Below, one piece after another: positions 1-9,239 of a DNA stretch of 64,000 nucleotides; positions within the stretch are counted from its first letter, which is position 1; the number at the start of each line of letters is the position of its first letter. Made by a program: the position numbers and the translations under genes. The notes under the pieces are model-generated. The model made no database searches and was not told the DNA's origin. It saw only the letters and a list, made by a program, of their open reading frames with translations. The stretch comes from Biomaibacter acetigenes (lineage in GTDB: Bacteria > Bacillota > Thermosediminibacteria > Thermosediminibacterales > Tepidanaerobacteraceae): NCBI RefSeq assembly GCF_003691585.1, contig NZ_CP033169.1, positions 620,001 to 684,000 of the forward strand, in the 5' to 3' direction.

Positions 1-901
1 GCCATATATATTGAAGATAATCAGGTGAATGGGGTCTTGGCCGATATAATGGGGGAGTTTTTAAATGAAGGGATTATAAAAAGGAATTTTACCTCAACTC
101 AAGAAGTGCTGAAAGTCATGTTTGAACTGATAGATCATCTTATTTCTAAGGTCAAAAGTCAGGAAGATATTAAGGCTATAGGAGTTGGGGTTCCGGGCGT
201 TGTAAGGAAAGACGGTACTATTTTTAATATATTCAGCATTCCGGAGTGGGAAGGCATAAATTTAAAAGAAATTCTTGAGGCGAGGTATAACAAGCCAATT
301 TTTTTAGAAAACGATGTTAATTTGACTGCGGTAGGAATATATCATGACAGATTAGCAAGAAATATAAGAATATAGCGTACCTGTACTTTGGAAAGGGAAT
401 CGGGTCAGGCATTATTATCGATAATAAGCTCTATCGAGGCGCTAATTGTTTTGCCGGTGAAATAAGCAATTTAATCATGAACATAGACGATAATTTTGAG
501 GACAAAGAAAGATATACACTGTTAATTGAAAGTCAGATCTCAAAATTAATAAGAACTATAATGAAAAACAAAGGTATTAGCGATACTTCTGAATTAAAGG
601 AAATACTTGAGAACATCGATGATAATGATGCTGACTTACTGCAACTGGTAAATTATATATCATATGTAATGAACAACGTTATCTGCATTTTAGATCCTGA
701 GATGGTTATTCTCAGGGGGATTATATTGGCAAAAAATTCTTTTCCAGGGTGAAAAAGAATGTAATCAAGCTGAATAATATTGAAAATCATACAAAGATAA
801 TATTACTTGAGGAATCGGATGCAGGTATTAAAGGTACTATTAACCTTTGCCTTTCACAGATCAATCCAAACTATTTGTTGGTAATCAACAGGGGTATCTA
901 G
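1..901 (+). pseudogene. ROK-family protein (NagC/XylR type), partial and frameshifted
   Basis: The reading frame is open from the window edge, so the N-terminus lies outside. Residues such as GVGVPGVV and LENDVNLTA are typical of the ROK sugar-kinase/repressor fold. The frame stops at 373-375, resumes one frame back (YFGKGIGSGIII, then GEISNL), stops again at 750-752 after an A6 run at 731-736, and resumes to a stop at 899-901. Both breaks are explained by one missing base. The position ahead of a sugar ABC operon suggests it was, or is, the local repressor. Either a decayed gene or two homopolymer sequencing errors. Confidence 0.72.
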
Positions 902-1024
902 AATTCCCTGGTAATAGAGTATGGGAGAAGAATCTGGACTTTTTTAAAAGAGGGGGTGTTATTGAATAAAAGATGTATTACTTCCCAGGATTTTAAATTA
1001 AAGGAAAGGTGAGGAGTGTAGAAA

Positions 1025-2314
1025 ATGTCAAAATTAAAAAAATCAATAAGTTTAATCATTGTTTTAATGTTGGTTCTGACAATGGTTGCAGGTTGTGCCG
1101 GTAAAAACAACAATACCGAAGCTTCTAAACCAAAAGAGGAAATAGTAATAAGGCACTGGCAACACCATCATGAAGCCCGAACACCGGTCGTAAAGGAGCT
1201 TGCTGAAGAATTTGATAAAAATCACCCTGGAATTAAGGTGGAGGTTGAGGCAATTCCATACGACAGCTATTTTGATAAATTGACAACCTCATTATCCTCT
1301 AAGACGGCAGCGGATGTATTTCAGATTTCCGCCCTTCAGGCTCAGGAAATGATCCAGGGTGGATATCTACAGCCTATGCCAGAAAAAGTAATGAGTCCGG
1401 AGGAAATAAAAAATACTTTTCTTGACTGGACTATTTCCCAGGCAGAAAAAGACGGAAAATATTATGGTCTTCCTACGGATGTCCAGACGCTTGTATTGTT
1501 TATAAACAACGACCTTTACAAAAAAGCAGGGTATGATCCGAAAAATCCTCCAAAAGATTGGGATGAATTTTTGACGCAGGCGAAAAAAGGAACTATTGTT
1601 GATTCCCAGGGCAAACTCCAGCAGGCAGGTCTTGACACAAGATATAAATGGGCGGTTTATACACTGTTTATGTATCAAATGCTGGACGGTAAAGTTGTAG
1701 ACCTTGCAAACAAAAAAGTGAATTATGATTCGCCTCAGGGTCTGGAAGCATGGAACTATATAAAGAAATTAATGGTTGATGAAAAGATTGACTCACCATC
1801 GTTTATGACAGGCCAGTTTAAATTCGAGTTAGGGAAAGCCATGTTTTACATAAACCATCCCGTAACGGTTGGCAGGATAAAGAAAATGGCTCCAGACCTT
1901 AATTACACCATAGCATTAGTCCCGGGACCCAAGGGTCATGAGCCGATAACAATAGGCCATAACTGGCTGTATGTTGTAAATAAAGATTCGAAAAATAGTG
2001 AAGCTGCATGGGAATGGGTAAAGTTTATGGCATCAAAAGAGGCCCAGCTTAAGTTTATCGAGAAAGCTGGCGATTTACCCTCAATGAAATCACTTTTAGA
2101 GCAGGATAGTTTATTCCCGGATGATAATGCAAAAGTTGTGAGAGAATCGCTGAAAAATGCTGTTCCCACTCAAGAATTGGGGGAAGATGATGTAAACAAC
2201 ATAAGAGATGAAATATGGACAAAAATTGTATTGCAGCAGTCTTCTGTAGAGGATGCTGTAAAACATGGAGCTGAAGCTGAAAACGCTTTGATTAACAAGA
2301 AGTTAAGCAAGTAA
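1025..2314 (+). CDS. sugar ABC transporter substrate-binding lipoprotein
   Basis: Extracytoplasmic solute-binding protein (family 1, SBP_bac_1/8 type), 429 residues, expected to capture a sugar or oligosaccharide and deliver it to the membrane permeases encoded next. A basic N-terminus, a hydrophobic segment and a lipobox with Cys24 (VAGC) indicate a lipid-anchored protein. The mature part shows family features such as GLPTDVQTLVLFINNDLYKKAG and a C-terminal helical region. The ATG at 1025 follows a GAGGAG-like site. It heads an operon with two permeases, an amidohydrolase, a glycosidase and a ROK kinase; no ATPase gene is present, so a shared MsmX-type ATPase is likely. Confidence 0.93.
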   Translation: MSKLKKSISLIIVLMLVLTMVAGCAGKNNNTEASKPKEEIVIRHWQHHHEARTPVVKELAEEFDKNHPGIKVEVEAIPYDSYFDKLTTSLSSKTAADVFQISALQAQEMIQGGYLQPMPEKVMSPEEIKNTFLDWTISQAEKDGKYYGLPTDVQTLVLFINNDLYKKAGYDPKNPPKDWDEFLTQAKKGTIVDSQGKLQQAGLDTRYKWAVYTLFMYQMLDGKVVDLANKKVNYDSPQGLEAWNYIKKLMVDEKIDSPSFMTGQFKFELGKAMFYINHPVTVGRIKKMAPDLNYTIALVPGPKGHEPITIGHNWLYVVNKDSKNSEAAWEWVKFMASKEAQLKFIEKAGDLPSMKSLLEQDSLFPDDNAKVVRESLKNAVPTQELGEDDVNNIRDEIWTKIVLQQSSVEDAVKHGAEAENALINKKLSK

Positions 2315-2315
2315 A

Positions 2316-2343
2316 GATAGGCAGGTTTTGCAACCTGCCTATC
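2316..2343 (+). promoter_or_regulatory. intercistronic stem-loop after binding-protein gene
   Basis: A perfect 12-bp inverted repeat (GATAGGCAGGTT, 4-nt loop, AACCTGCCTATC) lies directly after the binding-protein stop and before the permease. There is no T-run, so it is more likely a 3'-end stabilising or partial-termination hairpin that raises binding-protein mRNA over permease mRNA than a full terminator. Confidence 0.7.
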
Positions 2344-2373
2344 CTCTAAGTATAATCAGAAAGGAAGTTTAAG

Positions 2374-3297
2374 GTGTTCATAGGGAGAAGAAGGCTATCT
2401 CAAGAACAAAAGCTGGCATTGGTAGGAGCATTTTTCGTTATGCCGGCTATGATTTTGTTCTTCATTACCGTCTTTGTACCTTTGATTCAGGCATTTTATA
2501 TGAGCTTATTTGACTGGTCGACAATAAGAGATGTAAAGAACTTTGTATTATTTAAAAATTATATCAACATGTTTCATGATCCTAAATTCATTAAATCCGT
2601 CACCGTTACAGTATCCTGGACTGCCGTAGTAGTGCCGACAATAACATTTATTTCACTTTTGCTGGCCATTATTTTAAACATGAAAAGTTTGAGATTTAAA
2701 GGATTATTTCGGACTATATACTTTATTCCGGTCGTTACGAATATGGTTGCTTCTTCTTTTGTATGGAAATGGCTTTTCGAGCCTACAAATGGTGTGATAA
2801 ATTATTTCCTGAGCCTGCTAAATCTCCCACAGCCGGGTTGGCTGGCAGATCCTAAATGGGCGCTTCCGGCAATGATGGTAGTTGGAGTATGGAAACAGAT
2901 AGGGTTCGCCATGGTAATATTTCTTGCCGGCCTTCAGACAATACCAAAGGATATATTTGAGGCCGCTTACATTGATGGAGCGTCCGGCTGGACCATATTG
3001 AGAAAAATTACGATACCTTTATTAAATCCAACAATAGTATTTACGACGGTAATGCTTGTTATAAATGCATTTAGAGTGTTTACTATTCCGTATGTGATGA
3101 GCGCGGGAGGGTTTTCTTACGGCGTTCCCGGAGGACCTCTAGATAGTACAAGGGTGTTTGTAATACACATTTATGATTATGGGTTTAAGCAATTTGATCT
3201 TGGCTACGCATCGGCAAACGCTTTCTTCTTGCTTGCAGTTATTCTGATAGTAACGGTTTTGCAAATCAAAATACTTCAGAAACCATTTGAATATTAA
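2374..3297 (+). CDS. sugar ABC transporter permease (MalF type)
   Basis: Inner-membrane permease of the MalF/UgpA type, 307 residues with about six hydrophobic segments. The cytoplasmic EAA loop that docks the ATPase is visible as EAAYIDGASGW followed by ITIPLLNP. A GTG start at 2374 follows AGGAAG with suitable spacing. It is co-transcribed with the binding protein upstream and the second permease downstream, so the two should form the heterodimeric channel. Substrate cannot be read from sequence; the neighbouring glycosidase and ROK kinase point to an oligosaccharide. Confidence 0.92.
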   Translation: MFIGRRRLSQEQKLALVGAFFVMPAMILFFITVFVPLIQAFYMSLFDWSTIRDVKNFVLFKNYINMFHDPKFIKSVTVTVSWTAVVVPTITFISLLLAIILNMKSLRFKGLFRTIYFIPVVTNMVASSFVWKWLFEPTNGVINYFLSLLNLPQPGWLADPKWALPAMMVVGVWKQIGFAMVIFLAGLQTIPKDIFEAAYIDGASGWTILRKITIPLLNPTIVFTTVMLVINAFRVFTIPYVMSAGGFSYGVPGGPLDSTRVFVIHIYDYGFKQFDLGYASANAFFLLAVILIVTVLQIKILQKPFEY

Positions 3298-3320
3298 AAT
3301 TTTAATCAGGAGGTAGAGCA

Positions 3321-4155
3321 ATGGATACAAAGCACACTAATCCACTGCTACTTGCAATTGCATATACTGTACTGATTGTCGGTTCTCTGTGGATGTTGTT
3401 GCCCTTAGTATGGATGACATCCGCAGCCTTCAAACCCATGTCGGAAATAATTCAGGTTCCGCCAACATGGATACCAAAACATTTCACTCTGGACAATATC
3501 AAGCAGGTATTTGAGCAGCTTCCCTTCGCACGATACTTTTTAAATAGTGTAATAACTACGACAGTTATTGTATTTAGCGTGTTATTGACAAGTGCTATGG
3601 CTGGATATGGGTTTTCCAAGTTCAACTTTCCCGGCAAAAAGATATTGTTTTTTCTTATCCTATCGAGTTTGATGATTCCTTTTCAGGTTAGAATGATTCC
3701 TTTATATCAAATGGCTCAAAAGATGGATATAATCAACAGTTATTTGGGTGTGGTATTTTCCGTGGCTTTTTGATGCGATGGGAGTTTTCATGATGAATCA
3801 ATTTATGTTGACAATTCCAAAAGAACTTATAGAAGCGGCTAGAATCGATGGAGCTTCAGAAATAGGAATATTTTTTAAGATTGTTCTTCCTCAGATGGGG
3901 TCGGCTATTTCAGCCCTCGCTATTTTTACCTTTTCATGGAGCTGGGAAGAGTTTTTGTGGCCTCTGATCATAACCAATTCGGACCGGGTCAGGACTCTGC
4001 CGGTCGGCCTTCAATACTTTTCAGAGCAATACGGCGTAAATATTCACTGGCAGATGTCTGGTGCGTTTGTAGCTATATTGCCGGTATTGATAATGTTTTT
4101 CATATTGCAAAAGCAGTTTGTAGAAGGAATAGCCCTGACTGGTATGAAAGGTTGA
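3321..4155 (+). pseudogene. sugar ABC transporter permease (MalG type), frameshifted
   Basis: Second permease of the pair. The first part (3321-3773) has MalG-type N-terminal membrane segments and reaches NSYLGVVF. The remainder, in the next frame, contains PWLFDAMGVFMMNQF and the EAA loop EAARIDGASEIG, ending at 4155. Removing one T from the TTTT run at about 3752-3757 restores a continuous protein of about 277 residues, a normal family length. The rest of the sequence is well conserved, so a recent mutation or a consensus error is more likely than long decay. Confidence 0.85.
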
Positions 4156-4177
4156 TAAATTGAAGGGAGGCAAAGAA

Positions 4178-5137
4178 ATGCGCGCATACATGGAAATTGA
4201 CTTACCCGAATGGAAGGTGGTAGATTTTCATTGCCATTTTCCGATAATCAACGATGATTGGCTAAAACCATATAAAGACCGGTATATAAAAGAATTTGGG
4301 AAGGAAAACTGGGATTACATACAAATTTCGGCCGCATCTCTAAACAGTCAATGGCGAAAGGCCTGGTGCTTTCCAGAGCCTGAGGAGCCGGCTGTCGATT
4401 TTGAAATGCAGGCCAAAAGATGGGCTGATGAAGTTGAAAACAATAACCTGGAAAGGGTAGTATTTACCACCTGTGGCGGCAATGAACTGGCAGTAAAGCT
4501 GACAAAGCTTTATCCTGATAAATTCGTAGCCTTCGCCCATCACGCTCCAGATGAGGAAAACGCTGCTCAAAAATTAGAAGCCGCTATAAAAGATGGATTG
4601 AAAGGGTATAAGATAATGGGGCCTGTGGTAAAAACGCCTCTATGTGATAAAAAGCTATATCCTGTATGGGAGGTTGCCTCAAAGTATGAAATCCCGATTT
4701 TAATACATTTTGGAATTTTAGGCGGTGGCGGCGGAGTGGGAAGTGCCGAAAATATAAATCCCATTGTTATTCACGATGTGGCAAAAGCATTTCCAAAATT
4801 GAAAATAGTAATACCCCATTTCGGATGTGGATATACCCGTGAATTATTGCAGCTTATGTGGGCGTGCCCAAATACGTATGTTGACACATCAGGTAACAAT
4901 GAATGGATGAGATGGATGCCATATGAACTTAATTTAAACATCCTGTTTAAAAAATTTTATGAAACTGTAGGGCCCGGGAGAATTATTTACGGTAGTGATT
5001 CGGAATGGTTTCCCCGCGGCTATACAATAAGGTACTTTCTGGACCAGATAAGAGCGGCAAGGCAAGTATCAATACCTGAAGATGATATTAGAAAAATATT
5101 CAGAGAAAATGCGGTCGATTTATTAAGGTTAAAATAG
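4178..5137 (+). CDS. amidohydrolase_2-type metal-dependent hydrolase
   Basis: TIM-barrel metallohydrolase of the amidohydrolase family 2 type, about 319 residues. Visible metal-site elements are the N-terminal HxH in VVDFHCHF, a His in ILIHFG, a His in IVIPHFGCG and the C-terminal Asp in IIYGSDSEWF. ATG 4178 is chosen over an upstream TTG at 4160 because AGGGAGG sits at the right distance. Family members hydrolyse or decarboxylate small ring or ester substrates; the sugar operon suggests a sugar-derived lactone or acyl substrate, which is inference. Confidence 0.85.
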   Translation: MRAYMEIDLPEWKVVDFHCHFPIINDDWLKPYKDRYIKEFGKENWDYIQISAASLNSQWRKAWCFPEPEEPAVDFEMQAKRWADEVENNNLERVVFTTCGGNELAVKLTKLYPDKFVAFAHHAPDEENAAQKLEAAIKDGLKGYKIMGPVVKTPLCDKKLYPVWEVASKYEIPILIHFGILGGGGGVGSAENINPIVIHDVAKAFPKLKIVIPHFGCGYTRELLQLMWACPNTYVDTSGNNEWMRWMPYELNLNILFKKFYETVGPGRIIYGSDSEWFPRGYTIRYFLDQIRAARQVSIPEDDIRKIFRENAVDLLRLK

Positions 5138-5187
5138 TGTTTTAATGAATAATATGCAGAATTAATAATTAAAAGGTGGTTAGAATA

Positions 5188-6980
5188 ATGCAAAAGATTT
5201 TAACTATTCCTGAGGCTGAAAAGGAATACGATGAGTATTTAGCCACGGGAAACGAGTTTGTATCCATTCCTTCCATTACTAAAGAAGGCAAAGTAGAAGT
5301 TGCAAATGTGATTTTGGATAAAACTAACAGTCTGATAGATTTTAGAGGAAATAATTTAATTGAACCGATTATAAGTGTTGACAATGGGATAATTAACTTA
5401 AAGCCTATTCGGTACCGGTATGAGAATAGCTGGATACCAGTTTTTAATTATGATGGTGCAAAGATGAAAGTGACGATCAGGATAATAACACCTAAGGGTT
5501 ATAAAGGATTTGTTTATGAAATAACAGTCAAAAATATCACAAGCAGCGATATTTATATTGAGTGTGGCGTGCAAGGTATATGGGAGGAGAGCGCATCAAC
5601 AGTATTCCATACTCAGAAAATATGTGCAACTAAAGATATATTCCTGCACACCTGGACAAATTCGATAATGTTTGAGTTAAAAGATATGACTGTGCTGGCA
5701 GCCATGGCAATTTCAGGGGATGATGACCCGGACTTATACTATGATAAAGAACATATGAGGTATAAGGTTTCCAATAAAAAGAAATTAAATGGGCATGAAG
5801 AAAAAACGTTTTATTATTATTATTCAGTTAATATGGAACAGGACGGAGCCGGCACCATAAATATAGATTTAAGAAGGCGTGGAGGATATAATCTATATGA
5901 AATTGAGACAAGATGGCTGCAGGAACATAGGGTAAAATTAGAAAATAAGCTGCTTGAAGACAGGGTAAATAGAAATATTTTCTTCTCTTATTTTTATTCT
6001 GTAGCATACACATTGGATACAGAGGAACAGGTGCTTTTAACTTCAAAAAGCCATAAATATTATGTCAGTGCTGCATTTTGGGGAAGGGATTCTCTATTGT
6101 GGAGTTTTCCTGCGGTTTGTTTAATAGATAAAAATGAAGCGAGAAAAATTTTGTTAACCTGTTTTTCGCGATATTTAAGAAATGCGGGAATACATAGCCT
6201 TTATATCAATGGAAGCGTTCTATATCCCGGGTTTGAACTGGACGAACTAGCAGCGTATGTCATTGCACTCGATGAGTACATCGAGTGGACCGGAGATAAT
6301 GAAATAATGAACATAAAAAAATAAGGCAGGGCTTATTATATATTTTAGATGTGCTCCACAAATGGTATTCACCTGAATGCGGATTATATAGAACAGAGCT
6401 TGACCCTTCAGATGACCCGGTTACTTATCCATATTTAATCTACGATAATGTGCTGGTATGGAAAGCATTATCTTTTTTATTTAAATATGGATATGCATCC
6501 AAAGAACATATAGATAACCTTGAGACATCTATAAAAAAATATGGAATTGTAGAAGGTCCTTTTGGCAAGATGTATGCCTGGTCTACTGATTGCAATGGAA
6601 ATTATGAGATATATGATGATCCTCCTGGCAGCCTGGCATTAATTTCCTATTATGGGTTTTGCAGTAGTAATGATGATGTTTATATCAATACAGTAAGGTG
6701 GATTTATTCACCGGAGAATAAATATTATTTCAAAACTGAAAAATTTGATGGTACTGGATGTATTCATACACCTTTCCCATGGTTAATGAGTATATGCAAT
6801 TATCTTCTGGTTTACAAAGATGACAAGAAAATAAAAATGATTGAGAACCTGGAGCTAGACAACGGTTTTGCATGTGAAAGCTTTGACGGAGAAACTGGTA
6901 TCGTTAAGACAGGTAATGCGTTTGCCACCTGCGCCGGTTTTTTTGGATATACATTAGCAAAAGTGCTGAGCATAAAATAA
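5188..6980 (+). pseudogene. glycosidase of (alpha/alpha)6 debranching-enzyme type, interrupted at an A7 run
   Basis: The first part (5188-6324) has an N-terminal beta-rich domain and then the (alpha/alpha)6 start with AAFWGRDSLLWSFPAV. The rest continues in the -1 frame (RQGLLYILDVLHKWY) to 6980 with DDPPGSLALISYYGF and GNAFATCAGFFGYTLAKV. The frames meet at A7, 6315-6321, in phase A-AAA-AAA and followed at once by TAA. One extra A, or a -1 slip, restores a protein of about 597 residues. It would cleave glycosidic bonds of an imported oligosaccharide; no signal peptide is seen, so it is cytoplasmic. GH family is uncertain. ATG 5188 follows AAGGTGG. Confidence 0.72.
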
Positions 6981-7014
6981 GAATCGATATAACAAATAGT
7001 CTAAGGGGAGTCTT

Positions 7015-7968
7015 ATGATAAAAAGATATATAGTTGGAATAGATCTTGGAGGTACAAAAATTTCGGGAGCAATAGCAAACCAAAAAGGTGAAATATTGCA
7101 TTGTATGACGGTAAAAACCCTTGCTTATGAAGGCGTAAATGCTATTCTTGACAGAATTAAGATGATCATTCAGGCTCTTATCGATCATGTTGGAATTAGT
7201 TATGGTGATATAATCGGAATAGGCATAGGAAGCCCTGGCCCTCTGGATTCTAAGAAAGGCATAGTAATCAATTCCCCCAACCTGCCCGGATTCAATAATG
7301 TACCTGTAGTATCTATAATTGAAAATGAATTTAATGTCAACACATATCTAGACAATGATGCGAATGCGGCCGCTTTAGGCGAACTATTATTTGGAGCTGG
7401 AAGGGGATGTAATAATTTTATTTATATAACAGTCAGTACAGGTATAGGCTGCGGTATTGTGGTTAATGGAGAAATATATTACGGAAAAAGCGGAAATGCG
7501 GGTGAAATTGGAGATACAGTTATTGCGACACTTTTAAAAGATAGTGAAATTGCCCACAGAACCCTGGAAGAACTGGCTTCAGGTACGGCCATAGCGAAAA
7601 TAGCCAGGGAAAAGATAGCCAGCGGGAGAGAAAGCATTTTAAAAAACTATCAAGATATAACATCAAAAGAAGTTTTTAAGGCTGCAGGCAAGAGAGACAA
7701 ACTTGCTCTAGAAGTGTTGGACTTTTGTTTTAGTTATTTAGGGATAGGGATTGCAAATGCAATAACCCTATTCGATCCAGAGAAAGTAATCATAGGTGGT
7801 GGCGTATCTAAAGGCGGCCCAATATTTTTTGACAAAGTTAAAGAAAAGGTCAGTAGATTATGCTTTAAGGTGAGGTCCAACGAAGTTGAAATTGTACCTG
7901 CGGGATTAAATTCACATTCAGGTGTTATAGGTGCAATTGGAATAGTGCTCATTAATGTAAAGAAATAA
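7015..7968 (+). CDS. ROK-family sugar kinase lacking the zinc motif
   Basis: Cytoplasmic ROK kinase, 317 residues, expected to phosphorylate a hexose or amino sugar released by the upstream glycosidase. The N-terminal phosphate-binding motif (GIDLGGTKISGA), the catalytic-Asp region (YLDNDANAAALGE) and a C-terminal IIGGGVSKGG are clear. The usual ExGH followed by CxCGxxGC is absent: the segment reads GEIGDTVIATLLKDSE and goes straight to LEELASGTAIAK. The protein may have a different sugar specificity, or may be a zinc-free ROK relative. It ends the sugar operon. Confidence 0.88.
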   Translation: MIKRYIVGIDLGGTKISGAIANQKGEILHCMTVKTLAYEGVNAILDRIKMIIQALIDHVGISYGDIIGIGIGSPGPLDSKKGIVINSPNLPGFNNVPVVSIIENEFNVNTYLDNDANAAALGELLFGAGRGCNNFIYITVSTGIGCGIVVNGEIYYGKSGNAGEIGDTVIATLLKDSEIAHRTLEELASGTAIAKIAREKIASGRESILKNYQDITSKEVFKAAGKRDKLALEVLDFCFSYLGIGIANAITLFDPEKVIIGGGVSKGGPIFFDKVKEKVSRLCFKVRSNEVEIVPAGLNSHSGVIGAIGIVLINVKK

Positions 7969-8307
7969 GCTGATGTTATTTAGTTTCCATTGAAAAACAA
8001 CCCCCTTAAACCCTCAAAAAACCTGCATCTTCACTTTCCAGAATATGGACATTTGTGGTATAATATAGCTAGAAGGAGAGGGATGAAGAATGCTGATAAT
8101 AAAGAACAAAGACTTCAACCTAGCCAGCAAGTTAGCAAAACTTATGGCCCAAACCTGCTGAAAAATGGCAGGGTAAGGAAAATAAATGGGTGAAGATTGA
8201 ATTATCAAGTATGTTGACATAAAACTTTAGGTATTGCCACTAACTACGAGAGGTTTCGGCCGTGAAATTAATCACAAATAAAGCCTTGTTTTTATAACGT
8301 CGGCGGG
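7969..8307 (+). other. non-coding or remnant stretch between ROK kinase and glycosidase fragment
   Basis: No intact gene is supported. A TGG-TATAAT extended -10 box at about 8056-8066 and a purine-rich GAAGGAGAG lead to a short frame beginning at 8091 (MLIIKNKDFNLASKLAKLMAQTC) that stops after 23 codons. This looks like the promoter and first codons of a lost gene whose remainder has been deleted. I cannot assign the lost gene. Confidence 0.35.
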
Positions 8308-8490
8308 TTGCCGGAAGAAACTATACTATATTCCGGTCTTTACATTGCTTTTGAGGGATTTGAAGTTGAAACAAAAATTTACCTAGAAAGGGATAGCGGT
8401 GAAGCGAGAACCGGAACCGGTTTTGCAACGGGAGCGGGTTATCTGGCCTTTGCGCTTTACAAAGTTTTTATAGAAGGTGAAAACAAATGA
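8308..8490 (+). pseudogene. C-terminal fragment of a second debranching-type glycosidase
   Basis: Only about 60 codons remain. The end of the frame (GTGFATGAGYLAFALYKV) matches in pattern the C-terminus of the glycosidase that ends at 6980 (GNAFATCAGFFGYTLAKV), so this is the tail of a paralogous glycosidase whose first 500 or so residues are missing. The frame ends over the start of the downstream nitrilase-like gene, suggesting the intact ancestor was translationally coupled to it. Confidence 0.6.
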
Positions 8491-9239
8491 TACAGGCGGC
8501 GGCTCTACAACTAAAGCTTGAAAGCAAGAAAAAATATGTTGAGGACTTAGCGAGATTTACGGATGGATTAAAAGTGGATCTTTTAGTGCTTCCCCCGCTG
8601 GCAGGGCTTTTGTTTGAAAACAGCCGGGAATACTTAAATTTTCATCAGAATTTTAGTAAAAACGGTGAATTTGTTCTGGTTCCCGGCAGCTTCAGGGAGG
8701 ACAGCTATCACAGTGCGGTGATAATCCATAGGGGAGATGTCATCCATATCCAGTGTCAGACACACCTCTCAAGAAGGGACGAAAAGGAAGGGCTAATTAG
8801 GGGAAATGATCTGGATGTAGTTGATACTCCAATTGGAAAAATGGGTATCCTTATCGGAAACGACTGTTTTCACCCTCAGACTGGAAGAATTCTGGGACTT
8901 TCGGGGGCGGATGTGGTGGCATGCCTATATTCCATGGACGGGGATTATAACCGGTGGCTTCAGATTTCGGGCATCTGGCAGCAAGTTCAGCAGAATCAGT
9001 TTTTTGCCGTCGAATGTGCGGCAAACGGAGTGATTAACGGCAGGCGATATAGCGGGAGAAGCATTATTCACAATCCAATTTGGGAAGGTTCCAACGGGAT
9101 TTTAGCTGAAATGCCTGAAGACAAGGAAGGCATTTTGGTATCTGTTCTTGACTTTGAAAAGAGAAACAACATAAAGCAAAGTTATCCTTTGTTTAAGTAT
9201 TTAAATAGGGAACTTTACAAAAAAGAGTGGGGATATTAA
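8487..9239 (+). CDS. nitrilase-superfamily protein without catalytic residues
   Basis: A 250-residue carbon-nitrogen hydrolase fold is recognisable (HNSAV-like SAVIIHRGD, a THL segment, then VDTPIGKMGILIG and GADVV). In active members a Glu follows the LVxP strand, a Lys precedes xHL and a Cys follows GI-I; here these positions read LVLPPLAG, QCQTHL and ILIGND, so Glu, Lys and Cys appear replaced by Pro, Gln and Gly. It is probably a pseudoenzyme. Its stop overlaps the start of an apparently active nitrilase, which suggests a structural or regulatory partner role. ATG 8487 follows AGAAGGTG. Confidence 0.78.
   Translation: MIQAAALQLKLESKKKYVEDLARFTDGLKVDLLVLPPLAGLLFENSREYLNFHQNFSKNGEFVLVPGSFREDSYHSAVIIHRGDVIHIQCQTHLSRRDEKEGLIRGNDLDVVDTPIGKMGILIGNDCFHPQTGRILGLSGADVVACLYSMDGDYNRWLQISGIWQQVQQNQFFAVECAANGVINGRRYSGRSIIHNPIWEGSNGILAEMPEDKEGILVSVLDFEKRNNIKQSYPLFKYLNRELYKKEWGY

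Noticed and set aside
6313-6324. Programmed -1 frameshifting as the definite explanation of the glycosidase break
   Set aside because: The A7 run is in the right phase, but other homopolymers in the window show the same kind of break and this family is not known for recoding. Kept only as a possibility.
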